The notes under the pieces are model-generated. The model searched no databases, was not told the origin of the DNA, and saw nothing but the letters and a program-made list of their open reading frames with translations. Positions 16,586-28,464 of a DNA stretch of 32,469 nucleotides are shown here, piece by piece; positions within the stretch are counted from its first letter, which is position 1, and every line of letters begins with the position of its first letter. The translations under genes and the position numbers were made by a program. Where the stretch lies: positions 1 through 32,469 of the forward strand of contig SMWF01000084.1 in NCBI GenBank assembly GCA_004357385.1. Reading direction: 5' to 3'. This DNA is from Gammaproteobacteria bacterium. Lineage in GTDB: Bacteria > Pseudomonadota > Gammaproteobacteria > Pseudomonadales > Azotimanducaceae.

Positions 16586-17988
16586 ACGACATGCCGGAGA
16601 TGCGTCGGGTTCGGAAGGTGCACTTCGTCGGAATCGGTGGTTCCGGCATGTCCGGAATTGCCGAGGTTCTGCTCAATCAGGGATACGAAATATCCGGTTC
16701 GGATCTGTGCGATTCTGCGGCGACCCGGCGGCTGAAGGAACTGGGCGCGCATATAACCATCGGCCATCGCGCGGAAAACATACACGCTGCCAATGTGCTG
16801 GTCGTGTCGAGTGCCGTCGACGCCAGCAACCCGGAAGTCCGGGCCGCCTTTCAGCAACGCATTCCGGTGATTCCTCGCGCGGAAATGCTGGGCGAGTTGA
16901 TGCGTTACCGGCACGGCATTGCCGTGGCGGGCACCCACGGCAAGACCACCACCACGAGCCTCATCACGTCGATATTTCAGGCCGCGGAACTCGATCCGAC
17001 CTTTGTGGTGGGTGGGTTGTTGAACAGTACAGGCAGTAACGCGCGGCTCGGCCAGAGCCGCTATCTGATCGCCGAAGCCGATGAGAGTGACGGCTCGTTT
17101 CTGCGTCTGCAGCCGATGCTCGCCGTAATTACCAACATCGATAAGGATCATCTATCCGCCTACGGTGGCGACTTCAATCGCCTCAAGGAGAGCTTCGTCG
17201 AGTTCGTGCATCGCCTGCCGTTCTACGGTGCGGCGGTGCTGTGCATCGATGATCCTGAGGTGCGTGCGATCCTGCCCCGGATTGCTCGTCCCATGTTGAC
17301 CTATGGATTTTCGGACGATGCCGATTTTCGTGCCGTGGAGCTGGACGATCGCGGACGCAACTGGGGATTCACGGTGGAACGTCCCGGTGGCGTGGAGCCG
17401 CTGCGCGTCAGCAGTGCGATGCCCGGATTGCACAACGTACGCAATGCCCTGGCGGCTGTTGCGGTGGCGACCGAGGAGCAGATTTCCGATGCGGCCATCT
17501 ATACCGGACTGCAGGAGTTCGCGGGGGTCGATCGGCGATTCGAAGTGACCGAAGAGGTTCACCTGGGCGCCAAGGTGGTCCACATGGTGGACGACTACGG
17601 ACACCACCCGACCGAGATACTGGCGGTGATCGAGACCGCCCGCAAGGTGTGGCCGCAGCGCCGCCTCGTCATGGCCTATCAGCCGCATCGTTACAGCCGC
17701 ACCCAGGATCTCTACGACGAGTTCGTGAAGGTATTGTCGATGGTGGATCGGCTGGTGCTGTTGGAAGTGTACGCGGCGGGAGAAGCGCCCATTGCCGGCG
17801 CCGACGGGCACGCCCTGGCGCAAGGCATCCGGGAGCGCGGCCGGGTTAACCCGGTGTATGCGAGCGATCCGGCCGAGGCGTTCGAAATACTGACCGAAGT
17901 GGTGTTAGACGATGACGTATTGCTGGTCCAGGGAGCGGGGAACGTGAGTGAACTTTCGACGAGGCTGCAAGATGCCAACAAGGGTTAG
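16582..17988 (+). CDS. murC: MurC, UDP-MurNAc:L-alanine ligase
   Basis: MurC starts the stem peptide by adding L-alanine to UDP-MurNAc. From ATG at 16582 (ATGA overlap with ftsW) the product is 468 residues. It has the UDP-binding loop [18 protein letters not shown] (13-30), the ATP loop AGTHGKTTT (116-124), [22 protein letters not shown] and [10 protein letters not shown], all diagnostic. There is no Ddl or MurB extension. The 3' end overlaps ftsQ by 17 bases, so murB and ddl, which usually follow, are not here. Confidence 0.97.
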   Translation: MNDMPEMRRVRKVHFVGIGGSGMSGIAEVLLNQGYEISGSDLCDSAATRRLKELGAHITIGHRAENIHAANVLVVSSAVDASNPEVRAAFQQRIPVIPRAEMLGELMRYRHGIAVAGTHGKTTTTSLITSIFQAAELDPTFVVGGLLNSTGSNARLGQSRYLIAEADESDGSFLRLQPMLAVITNIDKDHLSAYGGDFNRLKESFVEFVHRLPFYGAAVLCIDDPEVRAILPRIARPMLTYGFSDDADFRAVELDDRGRNWGFTVERPGGVEPLRVSSAMPGLHNVRNALAAVAVATEEQISDAAIYTGLQEFAGVDRRFEVTEEVHLGAKVVHMVDDYGHHPTEILAVIETARKVWPQRRLVMAYQPHRYSRTQDLYDEFVKVLSMVDRLVLLEVYAAGEAPIAGADGHALAQGIRERGRVNPVYASDPAEAFEILTEVVLDDDVLLVQGAGNVSELSTRLQDANKG

Positions 17989-18709
17989 CTCTCAGCCACC
18001 CCCGCGATTGATCCGATTGCTCGGGTCGATGTTGCTCGCCGCCGTGCTGCTGGCGACGACGGCGGTGCTGTTTGCGATGAATCGACCCGTCAAGGTGGTT
18101 CGGGTAGAAGCGGAACTCAACGCCGTCGAGCGGGAACAGGTCAGAGGTGCGATCGACAGCCTGGTTGGCCAAGGCATGTTGACGTTGGATCTCGACGAGG
18201 TCGTCGCAACCATGCGACAGCTCGCCTGGCCGCGGCTGGTCACCGTACGGCGCGAATGGCCCGACGAATTAGTGGTACGTCTGGTCAAGGAAACATTCGT
18301 GGCGCGCTGGGGCGAACACGGCGCGCTCAACAGTGCGGGTGAAGTTTTTCCCGATGTCGAGTTGGACGTTGATTTTCCGATGTTGCGGGCGGGTCAAGGC
18401 GACGGGCCGCGGGCGATGCAGATTTTCCAGCTGTTGCATGGGGTGCTTGGTTCATCGGGGACCTCCATCGCGTTACTCGAACAGAGTCCTTCGGGAGAGT
18501 GGCACGTCGAACTGGACGATGGATTTCGGGTTGCGCTGGGTCGCGAAGACCTCGCGCCTCGGCTGAATCGGTTTTTGGCGGTGCGTCGGGACGTGCTGGC
18601 GGATCGGGCGGAGGAGGTCGAGTGGGTCGACGCCAGGTACATGAACGGTGTCGCAGTACGGTGGCGCGACGCCAACCAGGCACAGCTCGCGCTGGCCAGA
18701 GCACACTGA
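17972..18709 (+). CDS. ftsQ: Cell division protein FtsQ
   Basis: FtsQ is a bitopic divisome scaffold that links FtsA/FtsK-side proteins to FtsB-FtsL. The ATG at 17972 gives 245 residues: a short basic N-terminus, a transmembrane helix (about 14-34), a POTRA domain (about 36-105; [21 protein letters not shown]) and the FtsQ beta domain ([15 protein letters not shown].. to [17 protein letters not shown]). The frame is open from 17948, but the ATG is a better start than the GTG there. It overlaps the end of murC by 17 bases. ftsA starts 13 bases after its stop. Confidence 0.94.
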   Translation: MPTRVSSQPPPRLIRLLGSMLLAAVLLATTAVLFAMNRPVKVVRVEAELNAVEREQVRGAIDSLVGQGMLTLDLDEVVATMRQLAWPRLVTVRREWPDELVVRLVKETFVARWGEHGALNSAGEVFPDVELDVDFPMLRAGQGDGPRAMQIFQLLHGVLGSSGTSIALLEQSPSGEWHVELDDGFRVALGREDLAPRLNRFLAVRRDVLADRAEEVEWVDARYMNGVAVRWRDANQAQLALARAH

Positions 18710-18722
18710 AGGTGAGGGACTG

Positions 18723-19949
18723 ATGGCATCAGACAACGGTAGTACCCGGATTGTGGGACTCGATATTGGTACCAGTAAGGTCGCCGCGATCGTCTGTGAA
18801 CTGACTCCTTCGGGCGATGTGGAAATCATTGGTATTGGTTCGCATGTTTCGCATGGCTTGAAGAAAGGCGTGGTAGTGAACATCGAATCAACAGTGCAGT
18901 CGATTCAACGGGCGATCGAGGAGGCGGAGCTGATGTCGGGCTGCGACATCGATGCGGTCTATGCGGGAATCGCTGGCAGTCACATACGCAGCTTGAACTC
19001 CCACGGCATCGTGGCGATCAGGGATCGCGAAGTTTACCCGCAGGATGTCGACCGGGTCATCGATGCGGCCCAGGCCGTTGCGATTCCAGCCGATCAGAAG
19101 ATTCTTCATATCCTTCCTCAGGAATACGTCATCGACGAGCAGGAAGGCGTCAAAGAGCCCCTTGGCATGTCGGGCGTTCGTCTCGAAGCCAAAGTACATC
19201 TCGTGACGTGCGCAGTGAATGCCGCGCAAAACATCGAGAAATGCATAGAGCGCTGTGGCCTCGAGGTCAAGGATGTCATTCTCGAACAGTTGGCGTCGAG
19301 CTACGCCGTGCTCACGGACGATGAGCGTGAGCTGGGTGTTTGTCTGGTGGATATCGGCGGTGGCACAACCGACATCGCGGTGTTCACTGAGGGCGCGATT
19401 CGACACACGGCGGTCATTCCGATCGCGGGCGATCAGATAACCAACGATATCGCTATGGCGCTCAGAACGCCGACTCAGAACGCTGAAGAGATCAAGATAA
19501 AATATGCCTGCGCGCTCACTCAGCTGGCGCGGGCCGACGAGACGATCAAGGTGCCGGGTGTGGGCGACAAGCCGTCGCGTGACCTGTCCCGTCAGGCCCT
19601 GGCGGAAGTCGTGGAGCCGCGTTATGACGAGCTGTTCACACTGGTTCAGGCAGAGCTTCGGCGCAGCGGATTCGAGGATCTCATCGCGGCGGGCATCGTG
19701 TTGACCGGCGGCTCGTCAAAGATGGAAGGCGTGGTTGAACTCGCCGAAGAAATATTTCACATGCCGGTGAGCATCGGCATGCCGCGTCACATAACCGGAC
19801 TTACAGACATCGTCCGCAACCCGATCTACGCGACCGGCGTCGGCCTGCTTCTGTACGCCCGGCAACAGGAAGAGGACGCGGGGCCGGGCGGGAGGGGCGG
19901 AACGGGATTGATGAGGAGACTACGACGATGGATTGCCGAGAATTTCTGA
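18723..19949 (+). CDS. ftsA: Cell division protein FtsA
   Basis: FtsA is an actin-like ATPase that tethers FtsZ to the membrane and activates the divisome. The 408-residue product has phosphate-1 IVGLDIGTSKVAAIV (near 9-23), the SHS2/1C insertion typical of FtsA, phosphate-2 LVDIGGGTTDIAVF, adenosine loop VLTGGSSKMEG, and a C-terminal amphipathic helix MRRLRRWIAENF for membrane binding. A good ribosome-binding sequence (GAAGGTGAGG) precedes ATG at 18723. A 76-base gap separates it from ftsZ. Confidence 0.97.
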   Translation: MASDNGSTRIVGLDIGTSKVAAIVCELTPSGDVEIIGIGSHVSHGLKKGVVVNIESTVQSIQRAIEEAELMSGCDIDAVYAGIAGSHIRSLNSHGIVAIRDREVYPQDVDRVIDAAQAVAIPADQKILHILPQEYVIDEQEGVKEPLGMSGVRLEAKVHLVTCAVNAAQNIEKCIERCGLEVKDVILEQLASSYAVLTDDERELGVCLVDIGGGTTDIAVFTEGAIRHTAVIPIAGDQITNDIAMALRTPTQNAEEIKIKYACALTQLARADETIKVPGVGDKPSRDLSRQALAEVVEPRYDELFTLVQAELRRSGFEDLIAAGIVLTGGSSKMEGVVELAEEIFHMPVSIGMPRHITGLTDIVRNPIYATGVGLLLYARQQEEDAGPGGRGGTGLMRRLRRWIAENF

Positions 19950-20025
19950 AGATTGCGACCGCCGAGCGTGAATGCGCCGGTTGGTTTCGATGCGTACTAC
20001 GGATCAGGAGAGAAGGAGCCAAGTT

Positions 20026-21174
20026 ATGTTTGAACTGGTAGACAGTGCGCCCCAGAACGCCGTAATCAAGGTCATTGGTGTCGGCGGGGGCGGTGGTAAT
20101 GCGGTGCAGCACATGGTGCGCAGAGAAGTGGAGGGGGTGGATTTCATCACCACCAATACGGATGCCCAGGCGCTGAAGAGTCTCGATGCCCAAACGACCT
20201 TGCAGATTGGTAGCTCGATTACCAAAGGGCTCGGCGCGGGTTCGAATCCGGAGATCGGACGGCAGGCGGCGTTGGAGGACCGCGACCGGATTTCGGAGGT
20301 CCTCGCGGGCGCCGATATGGTGTTCATCACTGCGGGAATGGGGGGTGGTACCGGAACGGGTGCGGCCCCCGTCATTGCGGAAATCGCCCGCGAGTGTGAC
20401 ATCCTCACCGTAGCGGTGGTGACGAAGCCATTCCGCTTCGAGAAACGGATGGAGGTGGCGGAAGCCGGCATCGAAGAGTTGTCCAGACACGTCGATTCGT
20501 TGATCACCATTCCGAACGAAAAGTTGCTGGCGGTGCTTGGCGAGCGGACCAGTATGCTCGATGCGTTCAGCGCCGCAAACGACGTGCTGCTGGGTGCAGT
20601 TCAGGGCATTGCGGATCTGATTATCCGTCCGGGCATGATCAACGTCGACTTCGCCGATGTGCGTACGGTGATGTCGGAGATGGGCATGGCCATGATGGGT
20701 ACCGGTCGTGCCACTGGCGAGAATCGTGCACGTGATGCCGCGGAAAGTGCGATCCGCAGTCCGCTGCTGGAGGACATCGACCTGCACGGTGCGCGCGGGA
20801 TCCTCGTCAATGTAACCGCCGGGCCGGATCTGAGCATTGGCGAGTTTTCGGACGTTGGTGATATTGTCGACGAGTTTGCCTCTGAACATGCGACCGTGGT
20901 GTTGGGTACGGTGATTGACCCGGAGCTCGGCGACGAACTACGGGTTACGGTGGTAGCAACCGGACTGGGCGGGATCGGACGGCCCAACGTGATCGTCGAC
21001 AACACGACGATCACCACGACGCTGGATGGCGACGTGAACTACCGGGACCTGGATCGGCCGACGGTGCTACGGCAGCAATCGGCGCTCCAGCGGGAGCGGG
21101 CTGGGGGCAGTGCGGAAGCTCCCGATCTCAACTATCTGGACATTCCAGCGTTTCTTCGCCGGCAGGCCGACTGA
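20026..21174 (+). CDS. ftsZ: Cell division protein FtsZ
   Basis: FtsZ is the tubulin-like GTPase that forms the division ring. From ATG at 20026 the product is 382 residues. It has the GVGGGGGNAV nucleotide loop (18-27), the tubulin signature GGGTGTG (106-112), NTDAQAL, a short flexible linker, and the conserved C-terminal peptide YLDIPAFLRRQAD that binds FtsA and ZipA. The frame is open from 19972, but the ATG at 20026 is preceded by AGGAG/GAAGGAG (20006-20018) and gives the standard N-terminus (MFELVDSAPQNAVIKVIG). The last 47 bases overlap the convergent dciA gene. lpxC does not follow. Confidence 0.98.
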   Translation: MFELVDSAPQNAVIKVIGVGGGGGNAVQHMVRREVEGVDFITTNTDAQALKSLDAQTTLQIGSSITKGLGAGSNPEIGRQAALEDRDRISEVLAGADMVFITAGMGGGTGTGAAPVIAEIARECDILTVAVVTKPFRFEKRMEVAEAGIEELSRHVDSLITIPNEKLLAVLGERTSMLDAFSAANDVLLGAVQGIADLIIRPGMINVDFADVRTVMSEMGMAMMGTGRATGENRARDAAESAIRSPLLEDIDLHGARGILVNVTAGPDLSIGEFSDVGDIVDEFASEHATVVLGTVIDPELGDELRVTVVATGLGGIGRPNVIVDNTTITTTLDGDVNYRDLDRPTVLRQQSALQRERAGGSAEAPDLNYLDIPAFLRRQAD

Positions 21175-21712
21175 CTGCAGGATCGCCGTGGCTCGAATCG
21201 TGTGTCGTGGTTGGCAGGTCCGCATGGCTAGCAAGTCTCAGAATCGCCTCGCGCAACTGGTCATACTGCAGTGTGCCGGCAAGATCGGTCAGGGTTTTTC
21301 GATGTGGAGGATTGGGGCTTCTTGTGTGAACCCCGTCCCGCATCGCTTGTGAACCGACGGACTGCTGGCCGAATGGCTCGACCTTGAGGCGGATCTCCGT
21401 GACCGCCGCGAAGTCGGCGAGTTGATTGAGCCTCGGCAGGAGGTCCGGTAGCAGAAGCCGGAATCGCGTTGCCCAGGCGGCGTTGTTGATATGGACAGAA
21501 AGGATGTGATCGCGTACGTTGGCGACCTGACATTGGGCACCCATTTCTCGGGGAAGCAGGGCCCGAAGCTGGGCGCTCCATGCGTCCCGGCTCATCGAGC
21601 GCTGGAGGAGGCGTGTCAGAGGCGATGGCCGACGGCTTTGAGTCGAAAGCACGTGATTGACGGTTTTACTGGAAGAACTTCTGGAAGGTCTTGTGGGCGT
21701 TCTGGTACTCAC
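21128..21712 (-). CDS. dciA: DciA-like DUF721 protein (replicative helicase loader family)
   Basis: The segment WSAQLRALLPREMGAQCQVANVRDHILSVHINNAAWATRFRLLLPDLLPRLN followed by VTEIRLKVEP has the DUF721 layout: a KH-like domain with a hydrophobic strand, then AAWA and a leucine-rich helix. DciA proteins bind DnaB and replace DnaC in many bacteria. The order ftsZ-(lpxC)-DUF721 on the minus strand-M23 peptidase-secA is found in Pseudomonas, which supports the call. GTG at 21712 gives 194 residues; GTG at 21652 (174 residues) is possible, and neither has a clear ribosome-binding sequence. The low-complexity tail overlaps ftsZ. A longer open frame upstream is antisense to the peptidase gene and was not used. 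Confidence 0.75.
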   Translation of the reverse strand: MSTRTPTRPSRSSSSKTVNHVLSTQSRRPSPLTRLLQRSMSRDAWSAQLRALLPREMGAQCQVANVRDHILSVHINNAAWATRFRLLLPDLLPRLNQLADFAAVTEIRLKVEPFGQQSVGSQAMRDGVHTRSPNPPHRKTLTDLAGTLQYDQLREAILRLASHADLPTTTHDSSHGDPAVSRPAGEETLECPDS

Positions 21713-21751
21713 GAGCTGGGCCGGTCGTTGATCGTGCGGTGAAGAAGAACA

Positions 21752-22675
21752 ATGCAGATCATACTCTTCAGGGAAAAACGAGGTCGAGCACGCTCGCAGG
21801 GGATTTCCGGCGGCGTTCTCGCAACGATAGCGGCGGTGGTTCTCGCCGGCCTGCTTGGCGATGCGTATCTGTTGGCACGCTATTTCGACCAGGACCTGCT
21901 CGACGAACAGGTCATCGCCGCATGGCGGGACCGCCTGTCGACACAGCAGACCGACGTCGAGCGGATTCGGGCGCAATCGCGCATTGAAATGGACGCGGTT
22001 GGCCGGCGCCTTGCAACCATGCAGGCGCGGCTTTTGCGTATGGAGGCCCTGGGAGAGCGGCTGACCGAGGTCGCCAAGCTGGATTCTGACGAGTTCAGAT
22101 TCCATCGGTCCCCCGCCCTGGGTGGACCGGAGACCTCGCTGATCGAGGGCAATCTTGTGATTGCAGACTTCGATCTCGCAGTGGGAGAGTTGTCTGATCA
22201 GTTGAAGACCCGCGCAGATCAACTCGGGGTGCTTGAATCGCTGCTGACGAATCGTAAGTTTCACCAGGATGTAGCGCCCGCCGGTCGGCCGATCTCGAAG
22301 GGCTGGATGTCATCGTCCTTCGGCCGCCGGGTCGATCCAATATCCGGGCGGATGGCGTGGCATGCAGGCGTCGATTTTGCCGGCAAACACGGATCCGACG
22401 TGGTGGCGGTTGCCGCCGGGGTCGTGGTCTTTGCCGGGGAACGGAACGGCTATGGAGAAATGGTCGAGATCAATCATGGCGGCGGTTACGTGACCCGCTA
22501 TGGTCATCACGAACAGTTGGTGGTCTTTGCGGGAGACGTGGTCAAGAAGGGACAGATCATCGGCCGTATGGGCAGTAGCGGCCGGTCGACCGGACCGCAT
22601 GTTCACTTCGAGGTGCTCAAGGACGGTCGGCAGGTCGATCCGGCACGATACGTCGCACGGCGTCGCGCCACCTAG
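21752..22675 (+). CDS. Membrane-anchored M23 (LytM-type) metallopeptidase
   Basis: The 307-residue product has a basic N-terminus, one transmembrane helix (about 21-43), a coiled-coil region (about 50-110) and a C-terminal M23 domain (about 185-295). Zinc/catalytic residues appear intact: H204 and D208 (WHAGVDFA), H252/H253 and the HxH pair H283/H285 (GPHVHFEV). M23 enzymes of this kind cut peptidoglycan peptide cross-links and are often involved in cell separation or elongation. With all residues present it is more likely an active hydrolase than an EnvC/NlpD-type activator. It lies between dciA (divergent, 39-base gap) and secA. Confidence 0.9.
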   Translation: MQIILFREKRGRARSQGISGGVLATIAAVVLAGLLGDAYLLARYFDQDLLDEQVIAAWRDRLSTQQTDVERIRAQSRIEMDAVGRRLATMQARLLRMEALGERLTEVAKLDSDEFRFHRSPALGGPETSLIEGNLVIADFDLAVGELSDQLKTRADQLGVLESLLTNRKFHQDVAPAGRPISKGWMSSSFGRRVDPISGRMAWHAGVDFAGKHGSDVVAVAAGVVVFAGERNGYGEMVEINHGGGYVTRYGHHEQLVVFAGDVVKKGQIIGRMGSSGRSTGPHVHFEVLKDGRQVDPARYVARRRAT

Positions 22676-22721
22676 ACCAAGTTAGGAGATCCCCTGGTAG
22701 AGCCGGGCCCCCTGACTTGGT
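22676..22721 (+). repeat. Long-stem inverted repeat between the peptidase gene and secA
   Basis: ACCAAGTTAGG (22676-22686) pairs with CCTGACTTGGT (22711-22721) as an 11-bp stem with one T-G wobble around a 24-base, G/C-rich loop. The stem begins right after the peptidase stop codon. There is no T-run, so it may be a processing or attenuation element in the secA leader rather than a simple terminator. A TAAAAT at 22774-22779, 24 bases before the secA ATG, resembles a -10 element but has no clear -35. No SecM-like reading frame is present. Confidence 0.4.
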
Positions 22722-22803
22722 TTCTGCGGAACGTTCCTCCTCGAATTTCGTCCAATCGCCTCAGCAAACGCGGTAAAATTTCACGTTTAGGCGCAGCCAA
22801 CGT

Positions 22804-25554
<2,751 letters not shown>

Positions 25555-26775
25555 ATGGCGGTCAATCTTGACCCACCCACCGAACTGAAGGTCATCGACG
25601 GCGTTACCCTCGCAACGGGTTGCGCTGGTATCAAGACCGGCGATCGTGACGACCTCGTGTTGATCCAACTGGCGGAGGGATCCGTCGCCGCGGCGGTGTT
25701 CACGCAGAACGCCTTCAAAGCGGCGCCTGTGCGGCTGGCTCAGCGACACCGCGCAGAAGCGCCCACCCGGGCATTGCTGATCAACAGCGGCAACGCCAAT
25801 GCGGCAACGGGAACCCAAGGTCTCAGGGACGCTATCGCCTGCTGCCAGGCGGTCGCAGACGCGTTGGATATCGACGTCGCGAACGTTCTGCCGTTCTCCA
25901 CGGGGGTAATCGGAGAGCGGCTACCGGTCGGTGCACTGCGGGATTGCGTGCGCGGTCTTGTCGGTGGGCTTGCGCCGGACGCCTGGTTGGACGCCGCTCG
26001 GGCCATCATGACCACCGATACGATGCCGAAAGCCGTGAGTCGGTCCGTGGAACTCGATCATCGGGTGGTCGCGGTGACGGGGATCGCCAAAGGGGCAGGA
26101 ATGATTCGCCCCGACATGGCGACAATGCTCGCATTCGTGGCCACGGACGCGCGCGTTGCGCCAGGCCCTCTAGACGATTTAATTGCCTGCGCCAACCGGG
26201 CGAGCTTTTCACTCATCACCGTCGATGGTGATACCTCGACCAATGACGCCTTTACGCTGATTGCCACGGGCGCCAGTGACATGCCGGCCATTACCAGTTC
26301 CGAAGATCCGCGCTTCGAACTGCTTGCACGGACCATCACCGGCGTTGCCGCAGAACTCGCTCAGGCGATTGTTCGGGATGGCGAGGGCGCCACGAAATTC
26401 GTCACGATCACGGTGCAGGGCGGAGCCTCGGCGGATGAATGCCTCGAGGTTGCCTTTACGATTGCCGGCTCGCCCCTGGTCAAGACCGCCCTGTTCGCGG
26501 GTGATCCGAATTGGGGTCGCTTCTGTATGGCGATCGGCCGCGCCCGGGTGACGGGTTTGGATCCGGACAAGGTCAGCCTCTGGCTCGATGACCTGAGGGT
26601 TGCCGCCGCGGGAGTGATGGTGCCCGACTACACCGACGCCGCCGGCGCAGCGGTCATGTCGGCGCCGGAGTTCCAGGTGCGCATCGATCTGGGCCGAGGC
26701 ACCGCCTCGGAGACGATCTGGACCACCGATCTCTCCTACGAGTACGTGCGGATCAACGCCGAATACCGGACCTAG
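25555..26775 (+). CDS. argJ: ArgJ, glutamate N-acetyltransferase / ornithine acetyltransferase
   Basis: ArgJ transfers acetyl groups from N-acetylornithine to glutamate, recycling acetyl in arginine synthesis; some versions also use acetyl-CoA. The 406-residue precursor cleaves itself before the nucleophilic threonine in the conserved [14 protein letters not shown] motif (T190 here), giving alpha and beta chains. Other markers are [25 protein letters not shown], the [11 protein letters not shown] segment and DPNWGR. It abuts secA with no gap, as in other gammaproteobacteria. Its stop codon overlaps that of convergent yacG in a shared CTAG. Confidence 0.96.
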   Translation: MAVNLDPPTELKVIDGVTLATGCAGIKTGDRDDLVLIQLAEGSVAAAVFTQNAFKAAPVRLAQRHRAEAPTRALLINSGNANAATGTQGLRDAIACCQAVADALDIDVANVLPFSTGVIGERLPVGALRDCVRGLVGGLAPDAWLDAARAIMTTDTMPKAVSRSVELDHRVVAVTGIAKGAGMIRPDMATMLAFVATDARVAPGPLDDLIACANRASFSLITVDGDTSTNDAFTLIATGASDMPAITSSEDPRFELLARTITGVAAELAQAIVRDGEGATKFVTITVQGGASADECLEVAFTIAGSPLVKTALFAGDPNWGRFCMAIGRARVTGLDPDKVSLWLDDLRVAAAGVMVPDYTDAAGAAVMSAPEFQVRIDLGRGTASETIWTTDLSYEYVRINAEYRT

Positions 26776-26978
26776 TTCGGTTCTCCGAGGTCCTCGGACA
26801 CCAGGTCGTCGTGGTCGTCGCCCGCGATTCGGTTGGATTCGTTCACCCAACCGCCGAAGTCGATCAATTGACAGCGCTCGGAGCAGAACGGACGGTGACG
26901 GTTGGTCGGCGACCAGGACACCGGTTTGCGGCAGGTTGGGCACGCCACGATCCGCGCCGGTTCTGGACGCTTAGGCAT
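26772..26978 (-). CDS. yacG: YacG, small zinc-binding DNA gyrase inhibitor family protein
   Basis: The 68-residue product carries a four-cysteine zinc site: C13, C16 (CPTC), C32 and C36 (FCSERC), followed by [16 protein letters not shown], the family's typical continuation. E. coli YacG binds and inhibits DNA gyrase. The ATG at 26978 overlaps the coaE stop (ATGCCTAA), so it is coupled to coaE; an upstream in-frame ATG at 26993 would add five residues inside coaE. zapD, which sits between coaE and yacG in E. coli, is absent. An acidic tail ([14 protein letters not shown]) ends the protein. Confidence 0.93.
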   Translation of the reverse strand: MPKRPEPARIVACPTCRKPVSWSPTNRHRPFCSERCQLIDFGGWVNESNRIAGDDHDDLVSEDLGEPN

Positions 26979-27570
26979 TTCGAGCGGCTGCAAGATAATT
27001 CATGTGCAATTCCTCGACATGAGCGTTGAGGGTCTCCAGATCTGCGTCATTGACGATGATGTCGTCCGCTTTATCGAGGCGCTCTTCACGCGATGCCTGG
27101 GCGGCCATGATCGAGCGCACCTGCGCTTCATCGTTTTTGTCCCGCGCCATGGTCCGTTCCAGCTGCAGCTCCTCGGACACGTCCACGACCAGCACCCGGT
27201 CTGTGAACCGGACCTGATTGGTTTCGAACAGCAACGGGGACACCAGCACCACATACGCTGAGCTGGCAGCGGCCAACTGTTCGGCGATCCACTCGGAGAT
27301 TCGGGGATGGAGCAGCGCCTCCAGCCATTCGCGTTCCGCGGGATCGCTGAAAACTCGTGCGCGCAGCGCCGCGCGGTCCAACTGGCCATCAGCGGTGAGT
27401 ATAACCTTGCCGAAGTGTTCCGCGATGAATTTCAGGGCCGGCTGGCCCGGCTCCACGACTGCCCGTGCGGCAACATCGGCGTCCACCACCTCAATACCGC
27501 GGGCGGCGAATCGGTCGGACACGGCCGTCTTACCGCTGCCGATTCCACCGGTGAGCCCAACAACAAACAT
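26971..27570 (-). CDS. coaE: CoaE, dephospho-CoA kinase
   Basis: CoaE phosphorylates the 3'-OH of dephospho-CoA, the last step of coenzyme A synthesis. The 199-residue product opens with the P-loop [11 protein letters not shown] (5-15) and contains [13 protein letters not shown] (family D-A-D motif), the HPRI segment and [11 protein letters not shown], typical of the enzyme. It lies nine bases downstream of pilD and overlaps yacG, an arrangement seen widely next to pilBCD. Confidence 0.96.
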   Translation of the reverse strand: MFVVGLTGGIGSGKTAVSDRFAARGIEVVDADVAARAVVEPGQPALKFIAEHFGKVILTADGQLDRAALRARVFSDPAEREWLEALLHPRISEWIAEQLAAASSAYVVLVSPLLFETNQVRFTDRVLVVDVSEELQLERTMARDKNDEAQVRSIMAAQASREERLDKADDIIVNDADLETLNAHVEELHMNYLAAARNA

Positions 27571-27579
27571 ACTCGGAAT

Positions 27580-28428
27580 CTAGGTCAGGACCAAGCTGAC
27601 AACGCTATCATGCCAGACCAGACCGACCCAACCCGCGATTGCGAGGAACGGACCGAACGGAATGGGTTCGCGGATTTTGCGGATCAACAGGACCGTGCCG
27701 CCGAGCAGAATGCCCACTACCGATGAAATGAGAATCACCATCGGCAGAGCCTGCCAGCCGAGCCAGGCGCCAAGCGCGGCGAGCAGCTTGAAGTCGCCGT
27801 AGCCCATGCCGTCCTTTCCGGTCAGGAGTTTGAACGCCCAGTAGATCCCCCATAGGATGAGATAACCCACGGCGGCACCGATAACGGCTGACTGCAGGTC
27901 GACGAAACCGCCGCGCAGATTGAAAAGCAGCCCCAACCAGAGCAGCGGCAGGGTGAGGTTGTCCGGCAGCAGGCGGGTGTCGAAGTCGATCAATGCCATG
28001 GCGATCAGCAGCCAGCTGAACAACAGTGCAAACATGGCGTCCCAGGTGTAGCCAAACACCGCGACCACCGTCAGCGAAACCAGCGCAGTCAGCACTTCGA
28101 CCGCGGGGTAGCGGGTCGAGATCCGGGCGTTGCACGCAGCACAACGACCGCGCAGCACAAGCCAGCTGAACACCGGAATGTTCTGCCAGGCGCTGATCTG
28201 CGAATCGCAGTGCGGACAGCGAGAACGCGGCACCATCAGGTTGAACGCTTGCGTGGGCGGCACCGGCTCCAACTCCAGCGCCTCCCGTGCCTCGGCGCGC
28301 CAGCCGCGCTGCAGCATGACCGGCAATCGGTACACCACGACGTTGAGGAAACTGCCGACACTCAAACCTGTCCAGAGCAACAGCCCGAATATGAGCCAGC
28401 CCTGGCTCAGCAGCGCATCGAGGGACAT
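27580..28428 (-). CDS. pilD: PilD, prepilin leader peptidase / N-methyltransferase
   Basis: PilD removes the leader of type IV prepilins and methylates the new N-terminal residue. The 282-residue product has about eight membrane helices. The cytoplasmic loop has two CxxC pairs (C71/C74, C96/C99) that bind zinc in the bifunctional enzymes, and the catalytic aspartates lie in ALIDFDTRLLPD (D148/D150) and the GYGD motif (D212). The N-terminal SVGSFLNVVVYRLP is the conserved methyltransferase segment. It follows pilC by 36 bases. Substrates include the pilins encoded at the right end of the window. Confidence 0.96.
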   Translation of the reverse strand: MSLDALLSQGWLIFGLLLWTGLSVGSFLNVVVYRLPVMLQRGWRAEAREALELEPVPPTQAFNLMVPRSRCPHCDSQISAWQNIPVFSWLVLRGRCAACNARISTRYPAVEVLTALVSLTVVAVFGYTWDAMFALLFSWLLIAMALIDFDTRLLPDNLTLPLLWLGLLFNLRGGFVDLQSAVIGAAVGYLILWGIYWAFKLLTGKDGMGYGDFKLLAALGAWLGWQALPMVILISSVVGILLGGTVLLIRKIREPIPFGPFLAIAGWVGLVWHDSVVSLVLT

Positions 28429-28464
28429 ATTCAGGTTTTGGGGATCAGACGTCGTTGGCTAGGG

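Noticed and set aside
16582-17988. Possible MurC-Ddl or MurC-MurB fusion to explain missing genes
   Set aside because: The product is 468 residues and ends after the MurC C-terminal domain.
19801-20889. A 362-codon minus-strand open frame opposite ftsA and ftsZ
   Set aside because: The plus-strand genes carry all FtsA and FtsZ motifs; the antisense product has no domain and no ribosome-binding sequence.
21713-22264. N-terminal extension of the DciA-like frame to 378 residues
   Set aside because: The extra part is antisense to the M23 peptidase gene and has no DUF721 similarity; GTG starts at 21712 or 21652 give family-like sizes.
22676-22803. SecM-like arrest peptide upstream of secA
   Set aside because: No reading frame with a signal peptide and arrest motif fits in the gap, and the upstream peptidase ends without one.
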